Shown: positions 35,704-45,766 of the stretch, piece after piece | Layout: the number at the start of each line of letters is the position of its first letter | Numbering within the stretch: position 1 is the stretch's first letter | Origin: Secundilactobacillus collinoides DSM 20515 = JCM 1123 | Lineage (GTDB): Bacteria > Bacillota > Bacilli > Lactobacillales > Lactobacillaceae | Direction of reading: 5' to 3' | Assembly: GCF_001435975.1 (NCBI RefSeq) | Contig: NZ_AYYR01000054.1 | Location: 91,687-138,780, forward strand | Length of the DNA: 47,094 nt | The notes under the pieces: generated by a model | The model's input: the letters and a program-made list of their open reading frames with translations, nothing else | Database searches by the model: none | Told to the model about the DNA's origin: nothing | Translations under genes and position numbers: made by a program

Positions 35704-36645
35704 TTACTTGTTTGAGTCGATATCATCACGACTTTCGGCGAACTTCGTCTTGATGAAGTCGGCAGAAGTCTGTAACTTTTTAAGTTCTTCTTCAGTCAGA
35801 TCGAGTTGAAGTTGTTCCTGAACGCCGTCCCGGCCAACGATAGCGGGATATGAAAGGTAAGTGCCGTACTCTTCACGGTAGTTTGACACTGGTAATTCAG
35901 TTTGTGCATCACTCATAATCGTGTAGGCCAACCGTACAGCAGAAGTAGCAACCCCGTAGTTGGTGTACTTTTTGCCATGGAACACGGTGTGCCCACCGAT
36001 GCGGGCCAGATGGTCCAGTTCATTCAAATCTAGGCCACGTTTTTCAGCAATTTCGGTAATGGGATGACCCAGTACACGAACCGTTGACCAAGCAGTAAAT
36101 TGAGAGTTACCGTGTTCGCCTAAGTTATAGCCGACAACGGAACGTGAATCAATATTTAACTGTTCAGCGACTGAACGACGCATCCGAGCGGAATCAAGCA
36201 AGGTCCCAGTTCCGATAACGTGATTCTTTGGCAGACCCGTGACTTCTTGGTAGATCGAGGTGATGACATCAACTGGGTTGGTGATAACCACAATCTTACC
36301 GTTGAAGCCGGATTCCTTAATTTGCTTAGCAGCACGTGGAACTTGTACACGGGTGAATGGTAATTCCGCGAACCGGTCATCAGTTGGGTTATCTTGGAGC
36401 TTGATGTTCCCAATAGCTGAGATGATGACGTCAGCGTCTGACAATTTTGAATAGTCGTTTGTGAAAATGTTGGTGTGATATGGCAGGTTCGCAATAGCAT
36501 CGCGAAGATCCAGTGCATCAGCTTCAACCTTTTCAGTCCGTGTGTCAATCAAAACTAAATCGTCAGCAAAGCCCATGGCAACGACGTAGTGTGCTGCGGC
36601 TGCGCCAACGTTACCCATACCGATAATACCAATTTTACGTGTCAT
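35704..36645 (-). CDS. L-2-hydroxyisocaproate dehydrogenase (L-lactate/malate dehydrogenase family)
   Basis: A 313-residue NAD-dependent enzyme that reduces branched-chain 2-keto acids such as ketoisocaproate and ketoisovalerate to L-2-hydroxy acids. It has GMGNVGAAAAHYV (Rossmann loop), Asp in the second strand (LIDTR) for NAD preference, NIKLQDNPTDDRFAELPFT, NPVDVITSIYQEVTG, TLLDSARMRR and the catalytic His in YNLGEHGNSQF. These agree with the Weissella confusa enzyme as recalled, and differ from standard L-lactate dehydrogenase around the substrate loop. GGAGGG precedes the ATG. A 400-nt leader with a Val/Ile/Leu-rich leader peptide and a terminator lies upstream. Confidence 0.9.
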   Translation of the reverse strand: MTRKIGIIGMGNVGAAAAHYVVAMGFADDLVLIDTRTEKVEADALDLRDAIANLPYHTNIFTNDYSKLSDADVIISAIGNIKLQDNPTDDRFAELPFTRVQVPRAAKQIKESGFNGKIVVITNPVDVITSIYQEVTGLPKNHVIGTGTLLDSARMRRSVAEQLNIDSRSVVGYNLGEHGNSQFTAWSTVRVLGHPITEIAEKRGLDLNELDHLARIGGHTVFHGKKYTNYGVATSAVRLAYTIMSDAQTELPVSNYREEYGTYLSYPAIVGRDGVQEQLQLDLTEEELKKLQTSADFIKTKFAESRDDIDSNK

Positions 36646-36680
36646 TTTAAAAATCCCTCCAGATTTAATATGCTAAGTTA

Positions 36681-36701
36681 TGAACTGGGCAATTCCCAGT
36701 T
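36681..36701 (-). promoter_or_regulatory. Hairpin just before the dehydrogenase gene
   Basis: AACTGGG-caatt-CCCAGTT, with weaker outer pairing CTAAG/CTTAG, in the leader 35-55 nt before the start codon. It has no T run and may affect translation or stability. Confidence 0.45.
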
Positions 36702-36704
36702 GAA

Positions 36705-36776
36705 TCAGCTTAGTTCGTCATTTTGAAGCGAAACAACTGGGTGTTCTGATTGAACAGAACCCGTTAGTTTAGACAT
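36705..36776 (-). CDS. Possible 23-residue peptide in the leader
   Basis: This reads MSKLTGSVQSEHPVVSLQND then ELS, from ATG at 36776 to TGA at 36707-36705. AAGGG lies upstream at a long spacing. It has no known family. It may be a second leader ORF or chance; I give it only because it sits in the leader of the dehydrogenase gene. Confidence 0.25.
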   Translation of the reverse strand: MSKLTGSVQSEHPVVSLQNDELS

Positions 36777-36836
36777 AACAGGTCACGCCCTTCGTTGTTT
36801 TAGTTACTATGTAATCTTGCGTACTGTCACGCGATG

Positions 36837-36845
36837 TTATTTCAT
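36837..36845 (-). CDS. Minimal ORF (Met-Lys-stop) with a perfect ribosome site
   Basis: GGAGGTGA followed eight bases later by ATGAAATAA, on the minus strand, about 30 nt beyond the attenuator terminator. A strong ribosome site leading to a two-codon frame is unusual. It could stall or park ribosomes on the read-through transcript, or be the ruin of a longer gene. Confidence 0.35.
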   Translation of the reverse strand: MK

Positions 36846-36875
36846 TGGCCTCACCTCCAGTAAGGGTCATGCTAT

Positions 36876-36910
36876 AAAAAAAGCCAGAAGCCTAATGAAC
36901 AGCCCCTGGT
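36876..36910 (-). terminator. Attenuator terminator
   Basis: On the minus strand CCAGGGGC pairs with GCTTCTGG (two G-U pairs), followed by CTTTTTTTATAG. It is located about 55 nt after the stop of the leader peptide and well before the structural gene, so it must be bypassed for expression. Confidence 0.8.
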
Positions 36911-36923
36911 TTGCACCAACACT

Positions 36924-36962
36924 GCCCGTTGTTTATTACGGGCACTAAATCAACGGCCCGTA
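36924..36962 (-). promoter_or_regulatory. Mutually exclusive RNA stems of the attenuator
   Basis: Segment A TACGGGC (36962-36956) can pair with segment B GCCCGTA (36943-36937), and B can instead pair with segment C AACGGGC (36930-36924). A lies two bases after the leader stop codon, so a ribosome that finishes or stalls in the leader would decide which stem forms. How the B:C choice acts on the terminator is not resolved by eye. Confidence 0.6.
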
Positions 36963-36964
36963 CG

Positions 36965-37021
36965 TTAAATGACGACGACCCGGATGACTAAAGATTTAGT
37001 TGACGTGTTCGTGTTTTTCAT
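36965..37021 (-). CDS. Branched-chain amino-acid leader peptide (18 residues)
   Basis: The peptide reads MKNTNTSTKSLVIRVVVI. Seven of its last eight residues are Leu, Val or Ile (codons TTA GTC ATC CGG GTC GTC GTC ATT), the classical signature of ilv/leu-type attenuator leader peptides. GAGG precedes the ATG. It is the first frame of the transcript from the promoter at 37080-37052 and is followed by alternative stems and a terminator. Ribosome stalling when charged Val/Ile/Leu tRNAs are scarce should change expression of the hydroxyisocaproate dehydrogenase. Confidence 0.78.
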   Translation of the reverse strand: MKNTNTSTKSLVIRVVVI

Positions 37022-37051
37022 AGTCAATTACCTCGCTTGTAGTATGAGATT

Positions 37052-37080
37052 AATTTATCATTAAAGGAAAATAAAATCAA
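37052..37080 (-). promoter_or_regulatory. Promoter of the attenuated dehydrogenase operon
   Basis: On the minus strand, -35 TTGATT (37080-37075), a 17-bp spacer, and -10 TAAATT (37057-37052), placing the transcript start about 25 nt before the leader-peptide ATG. Confidence 0.6.
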
Positions 37081-37260
37081 GATTAAAAACAGATTAAATG
37101 TAACCGATTCACTATGAATGCTGGTCTCATGGGATTGATAAAGTATAAAAAAATTTGCAAAAGTGAGTTAAAAAGATGGCTTTTTTGAAGAAAAGAGACT
37201 ACCTTATGATGAGAGAAAGAACAGAGTTATAGATTGAGGATAGATTAGAGGGTTAAAACG

Positions 37261-37692
37261 ATGCAAATTAAAAATTTAGATGCTATCAACGACACCCAGT
37301 TGGCACAGCTGATGAGTATTTGGCTCTCGAGTAATTTAGCTGGTCATGATTTTATTCAACCGGAATATTGGCGGCATCAGCGTGACAATGTGGCACGCCA
37401 GATGCGCGAAAGTGATGTTACTGCGGTGGTTGATGATGACGGTGAAATTCTGGGATTTGCTGTAACACTGGGTAACACGCTGTTGGGTATTTATACGAGA
37501 ACCAATGCCCAAAAACAGGGTGTGGGCAGCATGCTGTTGTTTGCGTTAAAGGCTAAAAAGCCACACCTGAAACTGAGTGTGTTTCAAAAAAATGAAGATG
37601 CAGTCCTGTTCTTTGAACGTCATGGGTTTAAGACGACCAAGACGTATAATGAGTCAGCCGTTGGCGAGTCGCGCTGTGACATGCGCCTATAA
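37261..37692 (+). CDS. GNAT acetyltransferase, YjaB-like
   Basis: A 143-residue single GNAT domain. It shows IWLSSNLAGHDFI and YWRHQ near the start, the acetyl-CoA loop RTNAQKQGVGSMLL, and NEDAVLFFERHGFKTT, a layout like YjaB-type protein or small-molecule acetyltransferases. The acceptor is unknown. It is monocistronic, divergent from the dehydrogenase leader, and has a terminator directly behind. Confidence 0.82.
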   Translation: MQIKNLDAINDTQLAQLMSIWLSSNLAGHDFIQPEYWRHQRDNVARQMRESDVTAVVDDDGEILGFAVTLGNTLLGIYTRTNAQKQGVGSMLLFALKAKKPHLKLSVFQKNEDAVLFFERHGFKTTKTYNESAVGESRCDMRL

Positions 37693-37707
37693 ACCGACGA
37701 AATAGGC

Positions 37708-37746
37708 AAAAAAGTGCCCCCTCAAATGATGAGGGGGCACTTTTTT
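37708..37746. terminator. Bidirectional terminator
   Basis: AAAAAAGTGCCCCCTC/GAGGGGGCACTTTTTT, a perfect 16-bp stem between convergent genes. Confidence 0.92.
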
Positions 37747-37747
37747 A

Positions 37748-40097
37748 CTATCGTCCGAAATTAATTTTCCCTGACAATACCGAAAAGTACTTTGCCAATT
37801 CCGTAAAACTGTCACCGCCACCGGCTGGGCCACCGTCACCATGCTGGTGCGAGTGGCCGCTGTCTGAAAAGGCGACACTTTGATGCTGGAACTGATCACG
37901 TTCATTGGCATCTTCGAACTGTTTCAAGGCTTCTCGCTGTACCCGCTCATGGGCAGCGCGTTTTGCGGCGGCTGCCTTGCGGGCTGCTGTGATTTGCCGC
38001 TGCTGGGTGGCAGCGGCTTCGGCAGCTTTTTGCTGTGCTGGAGTTGTTTCATTTGTAGATGTGTTCTGCGTGTCAGCGGTCGTTTGCGGCGTTGATTCCG
38101 CCGTAGATGGAGTGGCTGCATCGGACGTAGACGGGGTAGCATCGTCGGTCAGAGTAACAAAGGGGGCACTCGCTGATGGAAGGCGAGGCGTCGCCAGTTG
38201 ATACAGTGCCTGTTGATGCATTGCTCATAGGAGTAGTGCTCGTCCCGTTGGTTGAAGATGGGGTTGCGGATGCAACGGGGGTGGTGCTGTTATTGCCAGA
38301 CTTTGTGGTGGTCTGTGAAGCTGGTTGTTTCATAGTTGATGGTAGAACGACGCGACCTGATGACTTTGGCGTCACAGTCTTAGTGGTTGCCTGTTTCTTT
38401 AACACAACCGTTAGCGTTTGTCCCTGTGTTGTGTACCAGGCGGTTGCTAACGTTCCATTACTTTGAACCAAATAACCTTCTTTTAAGAAACGACTAACAA
38501 TGGTGGACGTGTCAAATGGGACACGCGTACCAACAATGCCGGTAAACGATTCAGAATCAAGTGTTTTACCGTTATCGGCATCAACGTAATTGACGGTTGT
38601 AGTTCCGTAGTCCTGGGTCGCCAACTTAATGAGATGAATTATCAGCGTGTTTTTTGAACTGTCGGCGTTTGTCCAAATAAACGGTACCGAAGTTCGTTGC
38701 CCGGAAGCTAAAACATAGCCGGAAGGTACCGTGACACTATAAAGTTGTAATGCGCCAGAGGCCACTTTTAGGGCATCAGTGGTGACTTGATTGTTATTTT
38801 GATCAACGTACTCAACAGTCCCGGAAACAAGCGTATTTGACACAACGACTTTGATATTGATCGTGTGATCTTTATCGAAGTAATGGTCATCGGAGGTAGC
38901 TTGTCCGCTGGCAATCTCATAACCACTTGGCAGGTAGTCATTGTAATCGATTGTTTGATTGCTCTTGGCAGTACCTGTAATCACCTTAGTGTCAACGATT
39001 CTATTCAGATTATTCACATAATTGATTGTGTAGGTATAAGTATCTGCGGTTGGAACACTGTTTCCGCCCGTGGATTCTGTGTCAGTGCCGCTGCCGTTAT
39101 CGTTTGAGGTGGTTGATGGATTTGAACTCGAGGTTGACCCGTCAGTCGAAGCAGCAGAACTGGTACTTGAAGAACCAGTAGTGCTTGCGCCTTGTGCTAA
39201 CAGCTCAAATTGACCATAGGTGCTCTCAGCACTTAAATCGACAAAACTATTTTTAATCGATTTTTCGCTGATGAGTTTTGTGATATGGGTGCGGCCCGTC
39301 GTGCTCAAGTAGTATTCGTAAGATCCAGTGCTTGACCCATCTGCCTTCATTGTGATGTCATCGGCTGTCAGCGTATAGGCAGCAATGTTGTCATCACCAA
39401 AATCATCACTCAGTGAGACTGACTGGCCAACTAAAAAGGTACTGGCGTTTTGCCCATCTGTTTGTTCATTCTGGGTGGGTAAATTGACAGTTAGTTGTTC
39501 ATCAATGTTGAGTTTTAGACTGTCAGACACTGTCGACGGGCCGTTCGTCAATTTTAATGTCGAGGTGTGGCCGGCGATATTTTTTTGAACGATATCCTTT
39601 ATCATACCGCTGTCCAAATAAACGCCAGAGTAAATTTTTCCACCGACTTTAGTAGTTGTAAAGCTGCCGCTGTCGTAGTCACCAGTGCCATCGTCTGCAT
39701 TCAACGCAAAACTGCCATTACTGAGATCCTCGTCAGAGTTGAAGAGCAGAACAAGTTTGGAATCCTTGTGATAAATATAATCGCCAGTACTGTCTTTCGT
39801 TACATCGTAGGCGATAATACTATAGTTGGAATTCGCAGACACTTGGGTCCAGTTGTTGCCGGAAACGGTAAACTCGCCGTCTGACGACAAACTCAGGCCG
39901 ATATTATTGACATTAGGCATTGTCGTAGTCGGCGTGCCTGTATTTGACGAACTAGTTGTACTACCACCAGTATCTGCATTAGCGGTTACGCCTTGGTTAG
40001 CTTGGCTCGCTAAGAACAGCACGGATGATGCCACACCCAGTGTGATCCATTTGCTAAGCTGGCGGTCGTGCTTCTCCCCAATTGTGACCTTCATCAT
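37748..40097 (-). pseudogene. Secreted MucBP-domain surface protein, frameshifted near the C-terminus
   Basis: The first frame (40097 down to 38073) has a signal peptide (WITLGVASSVLFLASQANQG) and a beta-rich N-terminal region with no recognised family. A Ser/Thr linker and three MucBP-like repeats follow (YTINYVNNLNRIV.., GTVEYVDQNNNQV.., TTVNYVDADNGKTL..), then a Ser/Thr/Pro stretch. The frame then drifts into a non-coding end (SECPLCYSDRRCYP). From about 38200 the same linker continues in the frame one base later (APFVTLTDDATPSTSDA) with an Ala/Gln/Arg-rich helix and a His/Gly-rich tail ending GKINFGR, without LPxTG or membrane anchor. A run of five Gs at 38162-38166 is the likely slip site. 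It lies 24 bases behind the Mga-like gene in one operon. Mucus adhesion is inferred. Confidence 0.78.
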
Positions 40098-40121
40098 CTG
40101 CTCCTCCTTTCTGGCATGCCC

Positions 40122-41600
40122 CTATGACTCTTCTTCAATGTGACTTAATTGCTTTAATTTACTATGTTTACGTTCCAAAATCATGTCCGCAAGATTCGAC
40201 CAATCATTTGGAGTGGGCGGATCCTGCCAAACAACTTGCGGTGCCGTGACCTTCTTTGAGTGAAAGTCTGAGATGTAGATATCGACGTCATCAGTTAACT
40301 GTGTTTCCAAAACGAGATTGGCATTGTCAAACGCGTTGAGTGATTTCTTTACGTAACTGCTGTAAAGGCAGCCCTGTGAGAAATCAACGAAGATATGAAC
40401 ACGGTCGACAACGGCTTCCGGCGGCACCGAGTTGATCAGTGAGAACATGTAGCTGAAGTACAGGTTGACCTGACCGTTGCCATTAACTGGCACGAGGTGC
40501 GAGTGCACGAGGTTCGTGATGAATCTCGTAATGACAATGTCGAAAGCTGGATACAAATCTCGGAAAAATGTGGTTTTGCTGGGATCTGTAAACGTAGTTG
40601 GTTCTATATAAAACGATGTATATTGCATGTGGACACTAAACAGGCTGTTTCGTAATTCGGCCCAGTTAAGATTATCGCGTGAGACGATGATTCTGCCGCC
40701 GGACAACGATTTAATAAAATCGTCTGTCAATCGTTTGGCTAGCGGAAAGGTGTCAGCAAGCACGTGGTCGTTTTTCGGGTCCACAAGCGCTTGTGACAAC
40801 AGGAAGTAGTAAACATAATCGAGTTCCTGTTGACTAACGACGTAGGTGTCACCTAGTAATTGCTGAACCTGCCCGAGAAAGTCAATAGCGGTCTCGTCGG
40901 TAACGGGTGTTGTAATCGTGTCTTCGGTGAGATGACCCTGATTACCCAATCGTTTGAGCCACACTTTTAAAAAGAAGCTCAATTTGATTTCCTGCGTTGG
41001 CGCCAATGCCCGGTTGAAACAGCGATGATAGGCAGCCAGAAGCTGGGTAACAAGTTCGTCCAAATCTGGAAACGGGTCGTCAATATCGTTGAACAGCGTG
41101 TAATACAACTGGAACAGATGCAGGCGGATGGTGAATTCAGGATCTTCAATCAGGCTCGTTGGCGCATAGAAGTTTTCCTTCTTTAATAGTTTCGCCAGTG
41201 CCCGTTCACCACTGTAAAAGCTGGAACGGCTTAAGTGATTTGCTTCCGCAAAGGCCGTTTTGCCAGACAGTGTTGAATAGAAGAACTGATACTCCAAGAT
41301 GACGTACTTTGTTGCGCGATACAGATACTGCAACTGAATCCGTTGCAACATGTCCGCGGTCACGTTATTGACGTGCCAAACACCCTGGATTGTTTCATCG
41401 ACATAACTCGGAGCCTCACCTGCGACCAAGCTTAAATCATTATTTAAATTATCGAAACATTTATCTAATTGGTAACGGGTCAGATCCAGCTTTTCTGTCA
41501 GCTCAGCTCGTGAAACAGTTCCAGAATCTGAGTCGGTTAAAAGGTGCAGCACAATAAAGCTGGTCTGGTCGTCATCGTTAAACAAAGTCGCATAATTCAT
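40122..41600 (-). CDS. Mga/AtxA-like transcriptional regulator
   Basis: A 492-residue protein with an N-terminal helix-turn-helix (VSRAELTEKLDLTRYQLDKCFDNL), a second HTH-like part around AFAEANHLSRSSFYSGERALAKLL as in the Mga DNA-binding domain, and a long helical region with EIIB-like C-terminus. Such regulators control surface and adhesion genes in Gram-positive cocci and lactobacilli, sometimes through PTS phosphorylation. GGAGGTGA precedes the ATG. It is cotranscribed with the MucBP protein gene, its likely target. Confidence 0.8.
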   Translation of the reverse strand: MNYATLFNDDDQTSFIVLHLLTDSDSGTVSRAELTEKLDLTRYQLDKCFDNLNNDLSLVAGEAPSYVDETIQGVWHVNNVTADMLQRIQLQYLYRATKYVILEYQFFYSTLSGKTAFAEANHLSRSSFYSGERALAKLLKKENFYAPTSLIEDPEFTIRLHLFQLYYTLFNDIDDPFPDLDELVTQLLAAYHRCFNRALAPTQEIKLSFFLKVWLKRLGNQGHLTEDTITTPVTDETAIDFLGQVQQLLGDTYVVSQQELDYVYYFLLSQALVDPKNDHVLADTFPLAKRLTDDFIKSLSGGRIIVSRDNLNWAELRNSLFSVHMQYTSFYIEPTTFTDPSKTTFFRDLYPAFDIVITRFITNLVHSHLVPVNGNGQVNLYFSYMFSLINSVPPEAVVDRVHIFVDFSQGCLYSSYVKKSLNAFDNANLVLETQLTDDVDIYISDFHSKKVTAPQVVWQDPPTPNDWSNLADMILERKHSKLKQLSHIEEES

Positions 41601-42145
41601 CTGTGGGGTTCACCTCCGGGTCCGTTCACCCTCCCCAACGCTAATGATTACACAAAATTAGCAAATTGTGTGTGCAAGTTTTTTGCAAAATTTCAAAAAA
41701 ACACACACGCGTAAAGGGTTGAGCTTTAGGCGTTTTCACTCTAGAATTTTGGGAATAGAGAGGTGACAGATTATAAAAATAATCGTCACGTTATTACTAG
41801 CTAATTATACACCATCTTGTGCAATTATTACTCTGATTCACAACGGTGTGTGATCGGGTAATTGAATCTATTGCTGCTTGAGGCACAACCGTATCTCAAC
41901 TCATTGTATCTTTTGACAACGAGGTTCGTCATAAGGGTGACTTACCGATTAAAGCCAATTGTTAATGGCGCCGATGCCAAAGAACCGGTGCAGTTGAAAC
42001 ATTGATTTATAGGACAGTTTCAAGTGGCTGATATCAGTCATTGGCGTGGAAGACGTCAACGTGAGCTCGGGGGAGTGACACGTTGGCTTGCTGCATACCA
42101 AGATTAACAATTGGGAACTTTAAGGGTTATCAAAGATAGGGGGAA
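41601..42145. other. Intergenic, 545 bp
   Basis: Upstream of the Mga-like gene the DNA is AT-rich with inverted TTGCA motifs. From about 41880 to 41965 one plus frame (VSQLIVSFDNEVRHKGDLP) reads like a coding relic, but it is interrupted by stops and I do not recognise it. No intact gene is seen. Confidence 0.35.
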
Positions 42146-42151
42146 ATGCGA

Positions 42152-42655
42152 TTGCGTGCCATTGATTTAATTGGTAAGCATTACAACCGGTTAACGGTGA
42201 TTGCCAGGGCGACATTGAACGCCGCCAATGGTGATGCCCGTTGGATTTGTAAGTGTGACTGCGGTCAAGAGTGCGTGGTGGATTCCTACCGCTTGCGGAA
42301 AGGGAGAACCAAGAGCTGCGGATGTTTACGACGCGAAGACTCAGCCAGACGAAGCAGTGACAATGATGCGTTCATTCAAATGAAGGCAAATAATGCGTCA
42401 CAGCTGAAAAATGAAGACGGTATTTGTTACTCGTCGCTACGACGCAGTAAGCGAAACCGCTCCGGTCACATCGGCGTCTCATACGTCAAACGAACGGGAC
42501 TATATGTTGCCCGTCTGCGATACAACGGCAAGTACGTGTTGAACAAGACGGTCACCACATATGAACGTGCCTGTCAGCTTAGGGAAGAAGCTGAGGACAC
42601 CTATTTACACCAACTGAGTGAAACGGCAGAGCCAAGGTTATTGGCTGGCCGGTAG
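42152..42655 (+). CDS. Phage-type zinc-finger/AP2-domain DNA-binding protein
   Basis: About 167 residues. The N-terminal part has IGKHYNRLTVIARA and a Cys cluster C-K-C-D-C-G ... S-C-G-C that should bind zinc. The C-terminal part (GHIGVSYVKRTGLYVARLRYNGKYVLNKTVTTYERACQLREEAED) is an AP2/ERF-like domain. This pairing is typical of phage and HNH-associated proteins in Firmicutes. The TTG at 42152 has better spacing from GGGGG than the ATG at 42146. It is an orphan with no phage genes nearby, so it is probably a remnant of a mobile element. Function unknown. Confidence 0.7.
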   Translation: MRAIDLIGKHYNRLTVIARATLNAANGDARWICKCDCGQECVVDSYRLRKGRTKSCGCLRREDSARRSSDNDAFIQMKANNASQLKNEDGICYSSLRRSKRNRSGHIGVSYVKRTGLYVARLRYNGKYVLNKTVTTYERACQLREEAEDTYLHQLSETAEPRLLAGR

Positions 42656-42804
42656 ATCACGAGGTTTAGAAATTAAATCGAAACTAAGGGAGTATCGATT
42701 TAGACGGCAAGGCGGCAAGGTAGTTTCATTGCAACACGAGTGGATAACTAGGGAGAGATACAAAAAGTCATCGTAAACGCGTAGGAAACGAGTACGATGC
42801 ATTT

Positions 42805-42849
42805 AAATAAGGCTGCTAATTCCTAGAATTGGAGTTAACAGCCTTATTT
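42805..42849. terminator. Bidirectional terminator
   Basis: AAATAAGGCTG/CAGCCTTATTT stem, with an additional inner pairing AATTCC/GGAGTT. It lies 150 bp behind the AP2-domain gene. Confidence 0.7.
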
Positions 42850-43296
42850 GTATAAACGACAACGCTGCATCTGGATGCCATCTAGTCTGGACGTGCAGGT
42901 ATTCTAAAATCTTACAGTATTGGCGGAAGTATCGGGTTGAGGGACTTGATGCTTTTTTGCTGTTTTCAAAAAGAGTGTCGTGCAAATGAGCAGCCACCGG
43001 CAATTAATAAAATACGGCCGAGAATAGCGTCCGGCTTTTTTGGCAAAACGTTCTCCCAATGTGTTCTCCAGGTAACAGTGGTCACTTTTTTAAAATCATT
43101 TGGTAAAAAGTATGGTGAATAATCGGCTGCGGTTCCCAACAATAACGGCCCTATTTCAACTGCTTAAGCTTTTCTTACCAAACTTAAAAAGGGCTTTATT
43201 TCATTTTAAGCTCACATTAAGCCAGCCACCGTAACATAGGCTTCGAACATTAAGTTCAAAACAACTACAGCACAGATCAGAAAGGAAGTCCTTTTT

Positions 43297-43371
43297 ATGG
43301 AAAAACTACTGAACACGCACTGTAACTCGAAATTTTCGATACCACACTCGCTCTTAACTAGGAACAACTAA
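43297..43371 (+). CDS. Possible 24-residue peptide
   Basis: MEKLLNTHCNSKFSIPHSLL then TRNN, with a good AAAGGAAG ribosome site eight bases upstream. There is no known family, no hydrophobic segment and no promoter clearly assigned. It may be chance or the start of a decayed gene. Confidence 0.25.
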   Translation: MEKLLNTHCNSKFSIPHSLLTRNN

Positions 43372-43660
43372 TAAGATAAGCAACATTCCTCAAGCATAAA
43401 CAGTAATAAATACTCCCAAATAAGTAACACCTCACAAGCATAAACACCCCAAAATAAAGAGATTTCCAAACAAAGTTACAACCCCCAAACATTGCAACAC
43501 AATCCCAAAATTACCCATTCACCTCTCTATATAGCAAAACTGGTCAGCGTCCTCCAAATACTGATCACAGATACCGGTTAGGCGCCGGTATCACCAAGGT
43601 AAGTCGTACCAACTCGTCTCACCCCCTTGACGATGAGTGTACGGTAAATAAAAGTATGAG

Positions 43661-43695
43661 ACGCCCACTAGAATACAGCGCTAGTGGGTGTTTTT
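43661..43695 (+). terminator. Terminator
   Basis: CGCCCACTAG/CTAGTGGGTG stem followed by TTTTT. A TTGACG about 30 bp upstream and a flanking GTCTCA/TGAGAC inverted repeat make this look like the end of a short untranslated transcript, but no RNA family is recognised. Confidence 0.55.
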
Positions 43696-44164
43696 GTGTT
43701 GCTTGCGAAAGAAGGCGGCTTGTGCAGCAGCCGGTTAAACATCACCAGACATTAGGTACGAATTCTCGCGTTCAACTGAACCAGAATTGGCTCATGTGCG
43801 GTTCCGTGCCCTTCAACAGCACATTTAATCTCAAGGACAAAGAACAAAAAAGCAGGCGAACTTGAGAAAATCGCAATCAAACGCCCAAATCATCAAAAAT
43901 AGTTAATCAAACAAATAATCCTATCTAATTCTTATGCGAATAATACTCAAATATTCCTATAAAGAATATTTTTAGGCTTCAAATTATACCAATTGCTAGT
44001 TTATCACTCTTCCTATCACGTTAATTCCTGAAATAGCAGTTTTTATAAGTCCTATATCAAAATATTCCAATTTTGTAACAAAAAATTAAAATATCATGAG
44101 ACAATTCGCGCAAAATCCTTTACACAGCGCGTTTCCAATGCATTTAAATAAGGCTTAAGCATAA

Positions 44165-44192
44165 TTATGAGCAATTTTTAATATGCTATAAT
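44165..44192 (+). promoter_or_regulatory. Promoter of gdhA
   Basis: -35-like TTATGA (44165-44170), a 16-bp spacer, and an extended -10 TGCTATAAT ending at 44192. The 5' leader is about 45 nt. Confidence 0.65.
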
Positions 44193-44239
44193 ACTTTCAT
44201 ACAGTTTTAATTTACTGATTTTACTGACGAGAGGATTGA

Positions 44240-45592
<1,353 letters not shown>

Positions 45593-45627
45593 GTCGTTTC
45601 TAAAAAGAATTTGAACTACAACATTAG

Positions 45628-45670
45628 AAGTCCCCGGTCAGAACCCGTTTATTCTGGCCGGGGACTTTAT
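45628..45670 (+). terminator. Terminator of gdhA
   Basis: AGTCCCCGG..CAGAA/TTCTG..CCGGGGACT stem followed by TTTATT. Confidence 0.88.
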
Positions 45671-45766
45671 TATCTCTTGGAAATTTCTCGGAATCAGTTA
45701 AAAATTTAGAGAATTACGTGCATGATGCATGCTAAACTAAAGAAAGACTACTTACAGAAAGAACTG

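Larger units (their letters stand above)
42656..44186. other. Long intergenic region, about 1.5 kb
   Basis: No gene with recognisable homology. It contains a terminator at 42805-42849, scattered short frames with no family match, a G-poor A/C-rich tract (about 43370-43550), a perfect GATACCGG-ttaggcg-CCGGTATC inverted repeat (43570-43592), a terminator at 43661-43695 and AT-rich DNA up to the gdhA promoter. An 18-bp string ATGCATTTAAATAAGGCT occurs twice (42797-42814 and 44138-44155). The region looks like decayed DNA. Confidence 0.5.

Noticed and set aside
36660-37030. T-box riboswitch before the hydroxyisocaproate dehydrogenase
   Set aside because: The conserved T-box sequence (GGGTGGNACCGCG) is absent, while a leader peptide with Val/Ile/Leu codons is present.
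42803-43003. Minus-strand 66-codon frame
   Set aside because: It ends in a terminator stem and resembles no known family; neighbouring frames are equally open in this decayed region.
43656-43865. 69-codon open frame
   Set aside because: It begins inside a terminator hairpin, has no ribosome site and no recognisable protein features.
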